Source of the DNA: Catonia carolina
Lineage: Eukaryota; Arthropoda; Insecta; Hemiptera; Achilidae
Length of the DNA: 64,000 nt
NCBI GenBank assembly: GCA_035578175.1
Contig: JAQMRL010000001.1
Span: forward strand, 371,001,720 to 371,065,719
Direction: 5' to 3'
Shown: positions 45,508-58,042 of the stretch, in pieces
Numbering within the stretch: position 1 is the stretch's first letter
How the letters are laid out: the number at the start of each line of letters is the position of its first letter
Notes under the pieces: model-generated
Databases searched by the model: none
What the model was told of the DNA's origin: nothing
Seen by the model: only the letters and a program-made list of their open reading frames with translations
Translations under genes and position numbers: made by a program

Positions 45508-45730
45508 CTGAAGAAAATTATTTGCTCTCCTTTCAAAATATTTGAGTGAAGGGCGTGATGTGTAATACCCTGTCCATTGTTGTCCAGGGCCGGAAGCATA
45601 TGGTAAGAAATCATCTATTTTGTCAGGAAATGTCATATTTTCACCATGTACTGCTTTTAGATAACAAGAAGGTGTGGAGTACATAATGTTTATGTTTAAA
45701 TCGTGTTTTTCATTTAATTCTTGCACTCCT
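45508..45730 (-). CDS. MAN2B1: Lysosomal alpha-mannosidase, visible exon 2 (GH38 core)
   Basis: Codes for about 74 residues of the GH38 catalytic domain. Visible family blocks are MYSTPSCYLKAV, DDFLPYASGP and WTGYYTSRPSLKYFERRANNFLQ, all typical of lysosomal class II mannosidases. The acceptor TTTACAG precedes 45730, and its first base completes the codon carried over from exon 1. The donor GTATTT follows 45508 and the exon ends in phase 0. The next exon continues directly with VCMQL, as in the family. No stop or frameshift is present, so this reads as a live exon. A hAT transposase relic lies about 110 bp upstream in the preceding intron, on the opposite strand. Confidence 0.95.
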
Positions 45731-45834
45731 CTGTAAATAAAAAAATATGTATACTTATCTTAGTGGTTACATTATTATACCAAAAAGAATCAAAGAAAAT
45801 GTTTTGTGTTTTTCTTTTGGATTGTTTTTAAAAA

Positions 45835-46921
<1,087 letters not shown>

Positions 46922-46924
46922 GCT

Positions 46925-46970
46925 CTAAAGGTTCAAACCGGCCTTTCGGCTGACGACCTAAACAACAGTG
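46925..46970 (+). repeat. SINE 3 fragment (3' end)
   Basis: AGGTTCAAACCGGCCTTTCG followed by GCTGACGACCTAAACAAC matches the 3' end of the SINE at 3964-4105. It directly follows the hAT terminus. Confidence 0.6.
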
Positions 46971-48528
46971 TGGTAATGTGAACCGGTGCAAAGAAGTAGA
47001 GCCAAGGGTTCTTCGAATCATGGGAGCAACGTTGGAATCGTGTACAGTTAGAGCGAGACTATTGTGAAGGTCGACAATAAAATTTTGCTCATAACTTAAA
47101 TCTGCTTGTTTTATTGTCAAATTCCCGGAACTCAATTGTCATACCTCTTACTCTAGAATTTCAGTTTTGCTGCCTGCATTTTACATTCTGCCTTCCTTCC
47201 ACCTTTCCGAGTCACCATATCCAGCAGTCCATACACATAACTCTCTTACAATACACAGGAAATTTTCCACCCCTAACTATAGGCATCTCACCTTCTGGAA
47301 GAAACCTCCCTACTTTCTTTACCCTTTCTTCACCCTTTTATTCAACTCCTATTCTAATTTTTCGTCTGTTGAAAAACCATTCCCTAAATGGGTTAACTTC
47401 TTCAACTTCCACTACAATATTTTTAAAGCTAATGAGCTCTGAACGTATGCATTGCCGCTACTTACTTCATAACTAGCCAATATTTGCCAGCAACGTTCCT
47501 AATATTGCTCTTGAAACTCAGGTATATATTTTGGGTATATATTTCGGGTATATATCTTTCAATAACAATTATAACCTATAAACATACAACCAGCTGATTA
47601 TATTATAAAGTATTGCAGGTTAACGGGCTCTATAATCGATGATTTCAGTACGAGATGCAAGGCACGAGTGTATTACTGCTGCTCTTGTACGCATTTGCGT
47701 GTAATGTTTGTCAAGCTGGTACATTCGTACAATCTGACAACACTGGCAAACTTTCTGATTGGTCTAAACGCGTGGACCCGCAGAGCTCATCAACCGTGAA
47801 ATCATTAGAGCATCCTTAAAGTTAGCCTTATTTTATTCCTCTACTTTCCCTCCTCACATCTCTCCTACATCAACATTTACTTGTTGCCTCCACAGTTTCC
47901 AAAATATACTTAACACTCTCTCCTCAACACAGATCCAGTGCCCTTCCCATCTCCTTTTTTGTCTTTCCACACACAACCAGATTCTCTGTAAGCAATAAAC
48001 TCCCGGTATTTTCTTTAAGCTTCTTCTTCACTCAAGTATTTCATCTTTAAAACAAACAGGAATGTATAGTACACTTGCCTACTCAGATTTTCCTTTATTA
48101 CGAACCCTCTAATCGACCTACTCTTGTCTTCTTACAACTCAATTTCAAAATCCTTCAGTGGCTGTAGCAGATAAAGGATGGCTCTTAAGCTACAAAATTT
48201 ACAAAAATGGAAGAAATGTAAAAATAATAAATTGAAATATTATTCGCTCAGTAATTAAGAATTGGATAATTCAGTAATCTGATTTACCTATTGTCAGAAC
48301 AAATTCACATTCCGTTATATCAAACAATTAGAAGTGAGGGAAAACGTCAGCGCTTCATTGTCATTTTCTTACGGCTGCTTTTACACAAGACCAGATATTT
48401 ATGTTAGGATAATCGATAAAAGTGAAAACACCTAAACAACTGGGAAACAAATCAAGTCAGCTGGTATTCTTAGAGATCAGCTGTCATTTCATTACTTTAA
48501 AAATACTTTATGAAAAAAAAATACCTAC
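46971..48528. other. Intron, unassigned sequence
   Basis: A pyrimidine-rich plus strand (about 47140-48160) with overlapping short frames on both strands, for example 46917-47135 minus and 47114-47476 plus. It has the look of an old LINE in reverse orientation, but I could not find a diagnostic motif and make no assignment. Confidence 0.35.
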
Positions 48529-48665
48529 GTTATTAAATTGTCCATAGCCCTGTACCAAACGTTAGCATCACTATATGCAAAATCACCTCCCATAGGTATA
48601 AGAATGTTATGGGACAAGTAATGGTCTCTTACTTCAGCAACATACGCGATAAATTCAAAAATTTT
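48529..48665 (-). CDS. MAN2B1: Lysosomal alpha-mannosidase, visible exon 1 (acid/base Asp)
   Basis: First visible exon of a GH38 lysosomal alpha-mannosidase, the enzyme that trims alpha-linked mannose from N-glycans in the lysosome. It codes for about 45 residues with the motif ILIPMGGDFAYSDANVWY, matching the family block MGxDFxYxxAxxWF. By family knowledge, the Asp in GGDF is the catalytic acid/base. The acceptor is ATTTCCAG before 48665 and the donor is GTAGGT after 48529. The exon starts in phase 0 and leaves two bases of a codon that the next exon completes as Thr. The N-terminal part (signal peptide, HTHDDVGW zinc-binding block, nucleophile Asp) must lie upstream. I found none of it between 48.7 and 64 kb. 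Confidence 0.93.
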
Positions 48666-48865
48666 CTGGAAATAAAAAACATTGTAATGAAAAAGAGTAG
48701 AATTGTTTAATTAGTTTAAAGAAATGAATGGTTAGTTTTCTCAGTCAAGAAATCATTTACAGTGGAAAGGTGACTATCAGCGAGTGTTTTCTAAGTGAAT
48801 ATGTGCTGTGCATAAACTTAAGCGCGGCAGGCATACTGCAGTTAAAATTCACTGAATAGACGATT

Positions 48866-49030
48866 TTTTTTCTTTGGATTTATATCTGACTGTTTTGCAA
48901 TTTCTGCTAATGCAGATGGTGGAGAATGATGAAGTATGAAAATGAGTGAGTGATGAAATAATTCCAGACCTGACCGGCAATCGAATCCGGGATCCCAGCG
49001 TAGAAGCCAGTTCCACCAACCTGAGTAAGA
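48866..49030 (-). mobile_element. tRNA-derived SINE 1, subtype a
   Basis: Minus-strand copy with GGATTCGATTGCCGGTCAGG in the B-box region, ATCACTCACTCATTTTCATA in the body, and CTGCATTAGCAGAAATTGCA near the short A-rich tail. Head end diverged near 49020. Confidence 0.75.
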
Positions 49031-49184
49031 TGAGAGCTGATTTGCACGTTTCATTTTGTTGTACTTTATTTCAGCTGATAATAATCAGTTTAATTTATAG
49101 TTTTTGAAGAGAAATATTTAAAGGAAGTTATTTTAAGGAAGTTATTTAATAAAGGTATTTAATTTTATAATTTCAGTAGTCTTT

Positions 49185-49297
49185 ACTTTCTCTTGCCTAT
49201 ATGAATATATAGGAAGGAAAGTATTGTTTTCATGTAGATATTTTGAAATCGTGTTTTCACCGGATCTACACGTTTTCAGATCCTCTGTGTGTGTGTT

Positions 49298-49337
<40 letters not shown>

Positions 49338-50141
49338 GGGGGGGGGTCTGGGTGTGTGTTTATGTGTTTTTAAACAGAATATCTCAAGAACGGAACATCG
49401 TACGAACTTGAAACTTGAAATTTAAGTAAGATACCACTAGAGGACCCGATGCGAACATTTTCATCAAAATTGGTCAACTGGAAGTAGTAGTTTCTTCGAG
49501 TAATTTTTAACTTTTTTGCGATTTTCTCAACAACGGATCCCACGATTTTTTTTTTAAATCGCCTCATTTACTACATTTTTTATGCTCTACAAGATAGGGT
49601 AGGCGCCATGTCTGCTGAAATACTTGGAAAGGTTGTTTTCTCGTAAAAAATTGTTTTTTTAAGATTGTGACTTTAATATGCATTTTAGCACAAAAATGTG
49701 TATCATAGAAGTTTTAGGGAATTTAATTTAGTTGTAGTTTCCTACAACTTTTTATCAAACTTTTTTTATAACGCTTAGTTCAGCGGTAATTCGCGATTTT
49801 CCTTTTTTCTCACGAAAACTTGTAAAAACCGATTTTTTAAAGATTCTAGCCTCAGTATGCATTTTACGACAAAAGTGTATATCTTCAAATTTATAGGAAA
49901 TAAAAAGATCTACTACTTTTACTTTCATCATGTTTCTCTACAGAGCCTAGTTTAGTGTGGAAGTGTGATTTTCCGTATTTTTAAACCAAATTGAGGTTGA
50001 CTTTAATTTTGCGTCTTTCACTCATGATTAAAATAAGGTTATATTTTTTGTTTATTTCTAATGCTTTATTACCAATGTTAGGTTATATTGTTCACTATTT
50101 ACATTCCCAAGAGAAAGTCGTGTGAGTGTTTCACAACAGAT
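49185..50141 (+). mobile_element. Helentron-like repeat, copy 6
   Basis: Full-length. The 5' end ACTTTCTCTTGCCTATATGA folds with ATATAGGAAGGAAAGT. A GT microsatellite with a G run lies at 49285-49360. Internal unit 1 (TTTAATATGCATTTTAGCAC) and unit 2 (CTCAGTATGCATTTTACGAC) are both present. The 3' part has CCCAAGAGAAAGTCG, hairpin GTGTGAGTGTTTCACA and CAGAT. T runs flank both ends. No ORF. Confidence 0.88.
49285..49360. repeat. GT microsatellites inside Helentron-like copies
   Basis: A (GT)n-rich tract sits at the same place, about 80-110 bp from the 5' end, in copies at 21069-21163, 49285-49360, 54233-54302 and 57109-57149. It is nearly lost in the copies at 3791 and 32388. A microsatellite at a fixed internal position is part of the family's structure rather than independent simple sequence. 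Confidence 0.85.
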
Positions 50142-50366
50142 TTTTTTTAAAAATACACAGTAAATGAAAACGTGTTAAGCTCAGAACAGTTGAATCTGGA
50201 GAAGTAGATAGTAAAATAGAAGAAGTGGGTGTTGGCCTAATGCTCTTCGACTCATTATGTGACAACTATAGACTTACTTTCAGCTTTAAAGTTATTTACT
50301 TGGTGCAGAGTTGTTATGGAAATGTATTACCTCTGGTTATACAGCAGATATTAAAATATAAAATAT

Positions 50367-51008
50367 TGTGACACTTATTGCTAAGGTCCGTTTCGGGATC
50401 TAGGTTATTAAATAATTAATACACTAAAGTTTACAATTACAGATATTTATTTCACTAAAAGATTACAAAATAAATGATTAAACTAATTATAACTAAGAAA
50501 TACAATAAATGATTTAATAATTCACTTAAGATAAATAACAAACAATAAATAACTTAATAACTTACTTAGCGTACTTACAATCACTTTTATAGATTAAACT
50601 AACATACAAAACGCAAACTGAACTCACAAAATTTACACATTAACTTTACAATACACTCACAAAAGACTTTACACAATACACACACAACAAAGGCAGTATA
50701 ACAGTCGTTGACCAAACAATGCTCGGAATTGTTAACCTGCTATAACAAACCCGGTAATCGCTTGTCAAAGATCAAACGGATACTGACTGGACCGCGCTCG
50801 GGGGCCTCCTTTTATAATCATTCACAAAGATCGTTCCAGAACAAAGTAGAGAAATCTACTCAAGTACAAAAATAACTTTATTTATGAATGCTAGAAAAAT
50901 CCATTGTTAATAGGTCAACAAAAGGTCTTTTGTAAATAGAAAACGTAAACAACCTGCCTCCCTCATAATAGCTGTACACAATACCTAAACTTTATGATAG
51001 TTATTACA
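50367..51008 (-). mobile_element. Possible solo LTR (642 bp)
   Basis: Read on the minus strand it starts TGTAATAACTATCATAAAGT and ends AATAAGTGTCACA, so TG...CA. A TATA box (TGATTATAAAAGGAGGCC) sits near 50806-50822 on that strand, and AATAAA lies about 370 bp downstream near 50445, the usual order U3-TATA-R-polyA-U5. No matching 4-5 bp target duplication is present, and no internal retrotransposon domain adjoins it. Confidence 0.5.
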
Positions 51009-51185
51009 ACCCTTATGAATGAATAGACACACTTTTATGGTTACAACTGTCATTTACAAAACTGATCTTATTGTGTATTGTTATTTTTATTATTTCTTAA
51101 CTATTTTTATGAATGGAATTCTAGAACATTCGCGAATAATCTCGTCTTTCTTCGATCTTGTTACAATATTCAGAAATATGGTCGT

Positions 51186-51622
51186 GGTCAAAATAACGCA
51201 TCACTTTAAAAGATTTTAAATTGTTTCACAATATCTTGTCAAGTAGGTATATTAACCATGTGATCTGGCCAGCCAACAGCCCAGACTTAAATCCAATTTT
51301 CCAAGTTATGATTATGCTTAAAAAAAAAAAGTTTGTCAACGTAATGCAGTTAATCTTCAACAGCTGAGTAGTGTGAGGAAAGAAGAATGGGAGAAAAATC
51401 GACCAGGAAGAAATCCAAAAACTTTGTTTTTAAAGCTAATTAATCCCAGTTTTTTAATAAATTACCATAAATCAAATTTGCAACTAATTTTTTAATAAAA
51501 AATAATAAATATTGCTTAAACTGATGATCCAAAGAATAACAGTAACAGAAATGAACATAATGAAGAAAATGATTTTTTTCCACTTAGCCCAAAATTTTAC
51601 ATGATGCGTTAATTTTGTCCAG
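51186..51622 (+). mobile_element. Tc1-like element relic, copy 2
   Basis: The same ends as the element at 10228 (GTCAAAATAACGCATCACTT at left; ATGATGCGTTAATTTTGTCC at right) and the transposase phrase WPANSPDLNPI near 51262-51297. It is about 180 bp shorter and more decayed. Confidence 0.75.
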
Positions 51623-51834
51623 GACTAATTAATGCTGTTACATAAATATGTAGGTTAACAAATAAAAAGTTTTAAATAAAATTTCAATAGACAGAAAATA
51701 TTTGATTTCTACAAACTAACTACGAACAGGTACACTGAAATGAGATAGTTGAACTCAGTCTTTCTGAAATTTATTTCAGAATATATTAAAATATTTATTA
51801 ATATTATAAATAGACCAATTATATATTCAAGGTC

Positions 51835-52255
51835 TACCAGGAGACTGAATCGGTAATAGAGACTATGAGTAAAAAGAGAATACCCTTCTTTGGACATATA
51901 ATCAGAACACCCAAAGATAGAATCACAAACCAAATAGTCAGAAAACTCTACCAGAAAAAGGCAAAAGTAATGTGGTTAAGATAAATCAAGAAAGATATGT
52001 AAGAATAAGGCATCACCTTCGAAGATGTAGAAAATAAAACTGAACAGCTGAAACTATTAAGAGATAAAAATTCTAGATTCCAAGGAAAAGTAGATAAAAG
52101 AGAAAGCAGAAAGTGATGTTTCGGAAGCAGAAAGGCAAAGAAGATCTTCCAGAATGAAAGAATACTGGAGGAAAATTAAACAAAAGAACCAGAAGAGCGT
52201 ACCCAGAAATTGACTCAAGTGATCCACTGCAGTCTCAAAAGAAAAAAAGAGGATT
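51835..52255 (+). pseudogene. RTE-type LINE (family A) 3' fragment
   Basis: Decayed frame reading ETMSKKRIPFFGHIIRTPKD, then GITFEDVENKTEQLKLLRDK, colinear with the C-terminus of the LINE at 8410-8749 (KRISFLGHILRTPENR..GLTLEDV). The 3' UTR phrase TGATCCACTGCAGTCTCA resembles TGGTCCATTGTGGCCTCA of that LINE and is followed by an A-rich tail. Several stops. No reverse-transcriptase core. Confidence 0.75.
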
Positions 52256-52259
52256 ATTT

Positions 52260-53110
52260 AATATTGTATGAAATACAGTAGTGAAATAAGTATTGGGAAC
52301 TGTTTGGAGCAGCCTTAGCCCTTAACCCTCTCATTGGTGAGCGACAGACACTAGCAACATCCGTAGCATTGAAGCCGCCGTTTGAATTGTTTTTTTTTAT
52401 CCATCTTTAATCCAAAAAATTTGAAATTTTTATGACACGTTCACAAATTGTTGGCCGTTGTTTTAAAAAAAACCATGCAAATCCGTTTTTTTTACGCCTT
52501 ATAAAGCTAACTTACGAAAAACATGTTGCAATTCGTGTACATTTTCAGCTTTGAAGCTAAAATTTCAAGCCTACATATATTTTTTTCCTGTTTTCTTTTA
52601 GTTGGTATTATAGAAAAATGTCTAACAAAAAATTTGATGTAACGTACGTGTATTAAACGTAACGTATTAAACAAACTCACCACTATATGCCACGGCTAAT
52701 AAAAACGAAGTGGGATATGCAGTCAGAGTAAAGGAAAGTAAAAAATCCCGCGTCTTTCAACTCAGTTAATTGAACCATTCGTTCAGATATTACATATATA
52801 AAAGCAACCTATAAAAGAGCGTGATTTTGTGAACAAATACATAACAATCGTAGTATATTTTTGAAGGGTGTATGACGTTGGGTATGCACGTCATTCGGTC
52901 TGCAAATTAAGCACAATGGACGATAATGATAATAAGGAGGTGAGCGGTCATAAAATTTTCTACAACTACCCTTTGATAAGTCACCGATACTTGAGTAATT
53001 TATGACAGGGAAGCAATAAAAGTACCCTCTATCTCCTTCCTGAAGAAAGGGTAGAGAGTAATAAACAGCAAACCTAGAAATAACTAAACTACAAAGGAAA
53101 CTAGCCTTAC
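52260..53110. other. Flank, nothing recognised
   Basis: AT-rich; no gene, no clear repeat ends. AGTACCCTCTATCTCCTTCC and the inverse-like GAAAGGGTAGAGAGTAATAA near 53022-53064 can form a small hairpin. Confidence 0.4.
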
Positions 53111-53119
53111 GTACATCAG

Positions 53120-53894
53120 GTAAAACATGTCATTCAATAGAATTTCTGATAATGAAACCAACATTCCTATAACTCGAATTTTCTATATCTCGAATTGAAT
53201 TTCAGTTCCCTTCATTCAACCTTCCATGCATTTACTGTGTAAAAATCCATCTATAACTCGAATTCCGTCATTTCTCCAAGTCGAACTTTTCATTTAGTTT
53301 CTTTTAACGAAATTATGTACATAGTTCTCAAAATAGCATTTTTGGTCTTTTGAAAACTGTAGGTACAGTACTGTTTCTTTCATTTTAAGAGAAAATGTTC
53401 GACGAAAAAAGGTTACAGACCCTCAAAGTCATCTGGTTGCCTTTGCAGGCCTAACAAGCGTAAACCAAAACAATGAATTTCTTTGAATCGACGAATCTTT
53501 GGTGGACCGCAGAACAATAGATCCATAGCCTGTCGGTACAATGTACCATATTCAGCATGTAGTCTACTGTAATTATAATAGCGTAATTTTGGAATACTGT
53601 AGTCTATAGTGTATAAAATATGTATACATTACTTAACACTGTAGCTTATAGCTAAGTTAAATGCAACGCGCCGTATAGTAGGCCTACTGTTTTGCAAAAT
53701 TACGCATGTCCTAAGTAGGCCTACATATTTCACATAATTGTAGGCTACTGTATTAGCCTATGTGGAATGTTCTGTGTTTTTTTATTTTGTAATAACTGAT
53801 TTATTGTTATTTTTCCATAACTCAAAATTTTTGTATTTTTTCTGAATTTTTTTTCTCATCCCTTGAGGATTCAGGTTATAGAAGTTCGACTGTA
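53120..53894. mobile_element. Possible pogo/Tigger-like MITE
   Basis: The right end read on the minus strand is TACAGTCGAACTTCTATAAC, a Tigger-like terminus, followed by GAGTTATGG-type inner repeats. The left side near 53160-53290 has CCTATAACTCGAATTTTCTA, CTATATCTCGAAT and CTATAACTCGAATTCCG, similar but diverged and in plus orientation. No transposase was seen. Confidence 0.35.
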
Positions 53895-54099
53895 TTAGAA
53901 CCGATGTTAGACTTAGTGTAGTTTTTATACTCCATACATTTCAGTCAATGTTAATGTCGTATCATTAAAATAGAATTTTTAAACTACTGTAATTATATCA
54001 AATTAAATCATTATTGAATTAAAGTACTATTGTAGGCCTACAACAAAAAAAGTGGTTTTCTCGTCCCTACTAACAATATTACCGATTTCGGTTTTGTTT

Positions 54100-54271
54100 A
54101 CTTTCTCTTGCCTATATGAATATATAGGAAGGAAAGTATTGTTTTCATGTCGATTTTTCGAAATTGAGTTTTTACCGGTTCTACACGTTTTCAGACTCCT
54201 GAATCCAAAAAAACACGTTTTTAGCGAATGGTGTGTGTGTGTGTGCGTGTGTGTGTGTGTGTGTGTGCGTG

Positions 54272-54302
<31 letters not shown>

Positions 54303-55042
54303 CGTGAATAGAATATCTCAAGAACGGAACGTCGTACGAACTTGAAACTTAAGTTAGGCACCACAAGTGGAAGTAGTAGTAGCTAGCTTATTCGTGTAAT
54401 TTTTCACTTTACTGCGATTTTCTCAAGAACGGCTCCCACGATTTTTTTTTTAAATCGCCTCGTTTAGTATATTTTTCATGCTTAACAAGATAGGGTAGGC
54501 GTCATGTCTGCTGAAATTCTTGGAGAGGCTGTTTTCACGTAAAAAATTGTTTTATAAGATTGTGGCTTTAATATGCAATTTAGCGCAAAAATGTATAATA
54601 AAAGTTATAGAGAACTAAAAATCCTACAACTTTTATTTCAAACTTTTTTGTATAACGCTTAGTTTAGTGGTCATTAGCGATTTTCTGTATTTTTTTCTTA
54701 CGAAAACGTGTAAAAAATCAATTAATTTAAGATTTCGGCCTTAGTATGCATTTTACGACAAAAGTGTATATAATTAAATTTATAGGAAATTAAAATATCT
54801 ACAACTTTTATTCAGAACATTTTTCTCTACTGAGCCGAGTTTAGCGTGAAAGAGTGATTTTCTGCATTTTTAAGACAAACTGAAGTTGATTTTCATTTTG
54901 CGTCTTTCACTCATGATTAAAATTAGGTTATATTTATTGGGGTTAGTTTTTTGTTTATTTCTAATGTTTTATTACTAATGTTAGGTTATATTGTTAATTA
55001 TTTGCATTGGCAAGAGAAAGTTGTGTGAGTTTCACACCAGAT
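54100..55042 (+). mobile_element. Helentron-like repeat, copy 7
   Basis: Full-length and well preserved: 5' hairpin (ACTTTCTCTTGCCTATATGA..ATATAGGAAGGAAAGT), GT microsatellite at 54233-54302, internal units 1 and 2, GGCAAGAGAAAGTTGTG, a shortened 3' hairpin (GTGTGAGTTTCACAC) and CAGAT before a T run. This copy and that at 49185 best define the family. Confidence 0.9.
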
Positions 55043-55049
55043 TTTTTTT

Positions 55050-55470
55050 TTTTTAAAGATAACTTGATCGAGAGTGTTCTCAGCTTGATTCATTAAAAAT
55101 AAAAAACCGCGGTGGCCTAGGCTATATATTTAACAAATAAAATTTAAATAAAAAAATAAAAAAGCCCCTACACAAAAAATTATAAAAAGTTAAAAAGAAA
55201 TCTTTATATTCGACCCTTTTAACTGTAACGTGTGTGTCTATCTGTGACACCATAGCTCCCGATAGGATGAACCGATTTTGATTTAGTTTTTTTTTGAAAG
55301 GTGACTTGATTGAAAGTGTACTTAGCTACGATTCAATAAAACAAGTGTAGGCGTTTAAAAAAAAACTGAATTATCAAAATTCGATCGTCGCGTGGTGTAT
55401 GTGTGTGTCTGTCTGTGACACCATAGCTCCTGTACGGATGAACCATTTCGATTTAGTTTTTTATTGTCTC
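55050..55470 (+). repeat. Diverged tandem of a dispersed insect-type repeat
   Basis: CTGTGACACCATAGCTCC followed by a GGATGAACC and TTTCGATTTAGTTTTTT or TTTTGATTTAGTTTTTTT phrase occurs at about 55240-55290 and 55412-55463. AACTTGATCGAGAGTGTTCT at 55061 matches GACTTGATTGAAAGTGTACT at 55303. So two to three partial units of about 170-240 bp lie in direct order between Helentron-like copies 7 and 8. Confidence 0.65.
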
Positions 55471-55501
55471 TAGCTCTATATGCATATGTAAGATGGAAAG
55501 T

Positions 55502-57019
55502 ACTGGGTGAAGTGCATAAAAGTAGTTGGTATTAAGTAGTTCCAACTAAGTACAAAAAGTAGCAACTACGTTAGAATAGTAGTTACTTAAATTGGTGAGA
55601 ATAAACATCTACTACGTAGTACTTGTTAGTAGAAACTAAGCCATGAGTAGTTGTAACCGGTAAAAAACATTAGTAGTAGGTACCTAAGTAGTAGTTACTA
55701 AGTGTTTAGTTAGTATTAAGCAAAGCAGTGGAGGGAGAAAGTTGTAAACGTTTCAGTTCACCTCTCTATTTGATCCTAACGTCCTGTCCCTCAGGTTCTA
55801 AAACATCAGGGTTGAAATTCTTTGTTACAGGAAATTGATAATCAGAATTATCATTTGAATATTTTGCAACATTATGGAATATCGTGCAACACAAAATTAA
55901 TTTTGGAATATTTTTCCAGAGACATTCCACAGTATTTCCAAGAATTAGAAATATTTTTTCAGCTGCCCAAATATGCGTTCTATTACAACTCTTTCTGTGA
56001 AATGCAAGTTATTAAATTTCTGTTCCGGACTCCAAGCATGATTTTTAAATTGGTAATCAACCAAGGTGGTATCCAGTACCCACTGTCTCTAAGCAGACCC
56101 ATGAAACTGCAAAATTATTTGGTATCTTGAACTACGTTTCCAAATTCTACTATCATGTACACTACCGGGCCACTGTGCATTCACACTAGTAATTCATTCA
56201 GCACAGTCACTAGGAACCTGAGCATTTCAACTTGCAGATACTTCCTATTTATGTACTCGTCACCATATCGTTGTGGTTTTAGTATTTTTAGACGTGTGTA
56301 GTCTACTGCACCAACCACTGTTTATATTTGAAATCGTTTTTGCCATAATAACTTAGCTTCAATCATTCATTCTGCTGAAGTAGGAAATCTAATCCAATCT
56401 TGAGTTTTCGCGAAAATATTGTCAATTACATATGTAATATTTTCTTCGTAGAGTAGTACAATGAATTTCAAAGTCTTCTGCTATGCGGCTTTGGACCCTG
56501 GATCCCTGATGTATCTTTAAAAATTTTCCATTCTCTTTCTGGAAGTTACAGCACTCCCTTAAGTTTTTCAGTATTTTTAAGAAAACGGTCCCATAAGAAA
56601 CCAATGCTTTCGCTTATAAAATGTACCAACGTTTATATTTACTTGAACTTGCATCTGTTCTCTCACGGTAGTATTTAACATGATGTAAATTTATAAAATA
56701 AGATATCTCTCTGCAATGGTTAAATTCGTAAGCACCAAGGTGAGCATGATCGAAGGTGAGCTACGTAACGAATTTCTTAGTTGTTACTAGATTTTGAAGT
56801 TAGTTAATTCTTTTTATTCTCTTCGTTCTTAGTACTGTACTTACAAACGAAATACTACAAAACCCAGAAAATTATAGTAACAACTAAGTTGGCCAGTAAC
56901 TACTTAGCGGAGGTTAGTCGAACAAAAACTAACATTTTTTATTCTCTTAAAATATCATAGTAACTACTTAAAAAATGCGTAGTACTAGCACCAACTACTT
57001 TTTATTCTCTTCGCCCATT
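55502..57019 (-). mobile_element. PIF/Harbinger element inserted in Helentron-like copy 8
   Basis: Inverted ends GGGTGAAGTGCATAAAAGTA (55505) and GGGCGAAGAGAATAAAAAGT (minus strand from 57016), both continuing GTAGTTGGT. The flanking triplets are ACT (55502-55504) and ATT (57017-57019). The uninterrupted repeat reads AAAGTATTGTTTT here, so ATT is the 3-bp target duplication with one later change. Three-base duplications are typical of PIF/Harbinger. Total length 1512 bp. AGTAGTTACT-type subterminal repeats recur near both ends. Confidence 0.88.
55830..56615 (-). pseudogene. HARBI1-like Harbinger transposase, heavily mutated
   Basis: The minus strand reads FPTSAE then MIEAKLLWQKRFQI, VVGAVDYTRLKILKPQRYGD (family form VvGaiDcThv.i..P....), EYINRKYLQVEML, HSGPVVYM, NVVQDTK and GLLRDSGYWIPPWLI (family form LlGDsGYp..pwLl), in that order. 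The first catalytic Asp is in VDYT and the second in RDSGY. In-frame stops break it at four or more places. It is the gene of the TIR-bounded element 55505-57016. Confidence 0.82.
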
Positions 57020-57110
57020 GTTTTCATGACGATATTTTGAAATCGAGTTTTTACCGGATATACACGTTTTCAGACCCGCTGAACCCAACTAAACATATTT
57101 TTAGCGATTG

Positions 57111-57143
<33 letters not shown>

Positions 57144-57782
57144 CGCACGTGAATATTATAAATCTCAAGAACGGAGTATTGTACGAAATTGAAACTTGGA
57201 AGTTATGTTAAGTACCGCTAGAGGACCCGACACGACCATTTTCATTAAAATCGGTCAACCGGAAGTAGTAGTTTGTGCATGTAATTTTTCACTTTCTTGC
57301 AATTTCCTCAAAAACGGATCCGACGATTTATTTTTAAATCACTTCTTTTACTAAATCTTTTATACTGAACAATAGTGAGTAAGCGCCATGTCTGCTGAAG
57401 TTCTCCTAGAAATAAAAATGTTTTATAAACCTACAACTTTTATTTGTATTGTTTTTTTGTAGTATTTAACGCTTACTTTAGCGGCAATTAGTGATTTTTT
57501 GTTCTTTCATCAAAATCTAAAAGAAAAATTCAATATTTTTAAAGATTTCGGCCTTAGTAGGCCTATGCCATTTTACGTCAAAAGTGTAGCTACATATAAT
57601 CAGAATTATAGAAAATTAAAAAACCTACAACTTTTGTTTAAAGAATTTTTTTTAACAGAGCCTACTTTAGCGTCAAACAGTGATTTTCCGTATTATAAAG
57701 CCAAACTGGGTTTGGTTTTCATTTTACCCGTACATCATTCACTGTTGATAAAAATTAGGTTTGTTTTTTGCCTTGAAAAATA

Positions 57783-58042
57783 AAGGTGCGTCTTATAGTC
57801 CGGAAAATATGGTTAACTACTAAATATTGTTTAATAATTTTATCACGTAGCTTACTGAAACTTAAAAATTTAGTCATAAAATTTACACTTCTAAATAATT
57901 AAAAATCTGAAATATTATAAAAATTTATTTTCAACCAAATAAGATTTCTTAAAACCACGAGAATATTCCACAAGAATATTCCTACTTTATTAAAGAAAAA
58001 TTAAACTATTAAATTAAACTATAAAATTAAACTATTAAATTT
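57783..58042. other. AT-rich flank before the full-length LINE
   Basis: GGTGCGTCTTATAGTCCGGA at about 57785 resembles a pogo-type terminus; no partner was found. Otherwise low-complexity AT with repeats of TTAAACTATTAAATTAAACT just before the LINE insertion site. Confidence 0.4.

Larger units (their letters stand above)
55463..57768 (+). mobile_element. Helentron-like repeat, copy 8, split by a Harbinger element
   Basis: The 5' end is mutated (TTGTCTCTAGCTCTATATGC, ATGTAAGATGGAAAGTACT). It is interrupted at 55505 and resumes at 57017 (ATTGTTTTCATGACGATATT). A GT/GC microsatellite lies at 57109-57149, then both internal units follow. The copy ends near 57768 without the terminal hairpin. The next phrase, GGTGCGTCTTATAGTCCGGA, looks like the end of another transposon. 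Confidence 0.8.

Noticed and set aside
54052..54345. 97-codon ORF with long Val-Cys runs
   Set aside because: Again the GT microsatellite translated; it begins outside the repeat and has no coding signal.
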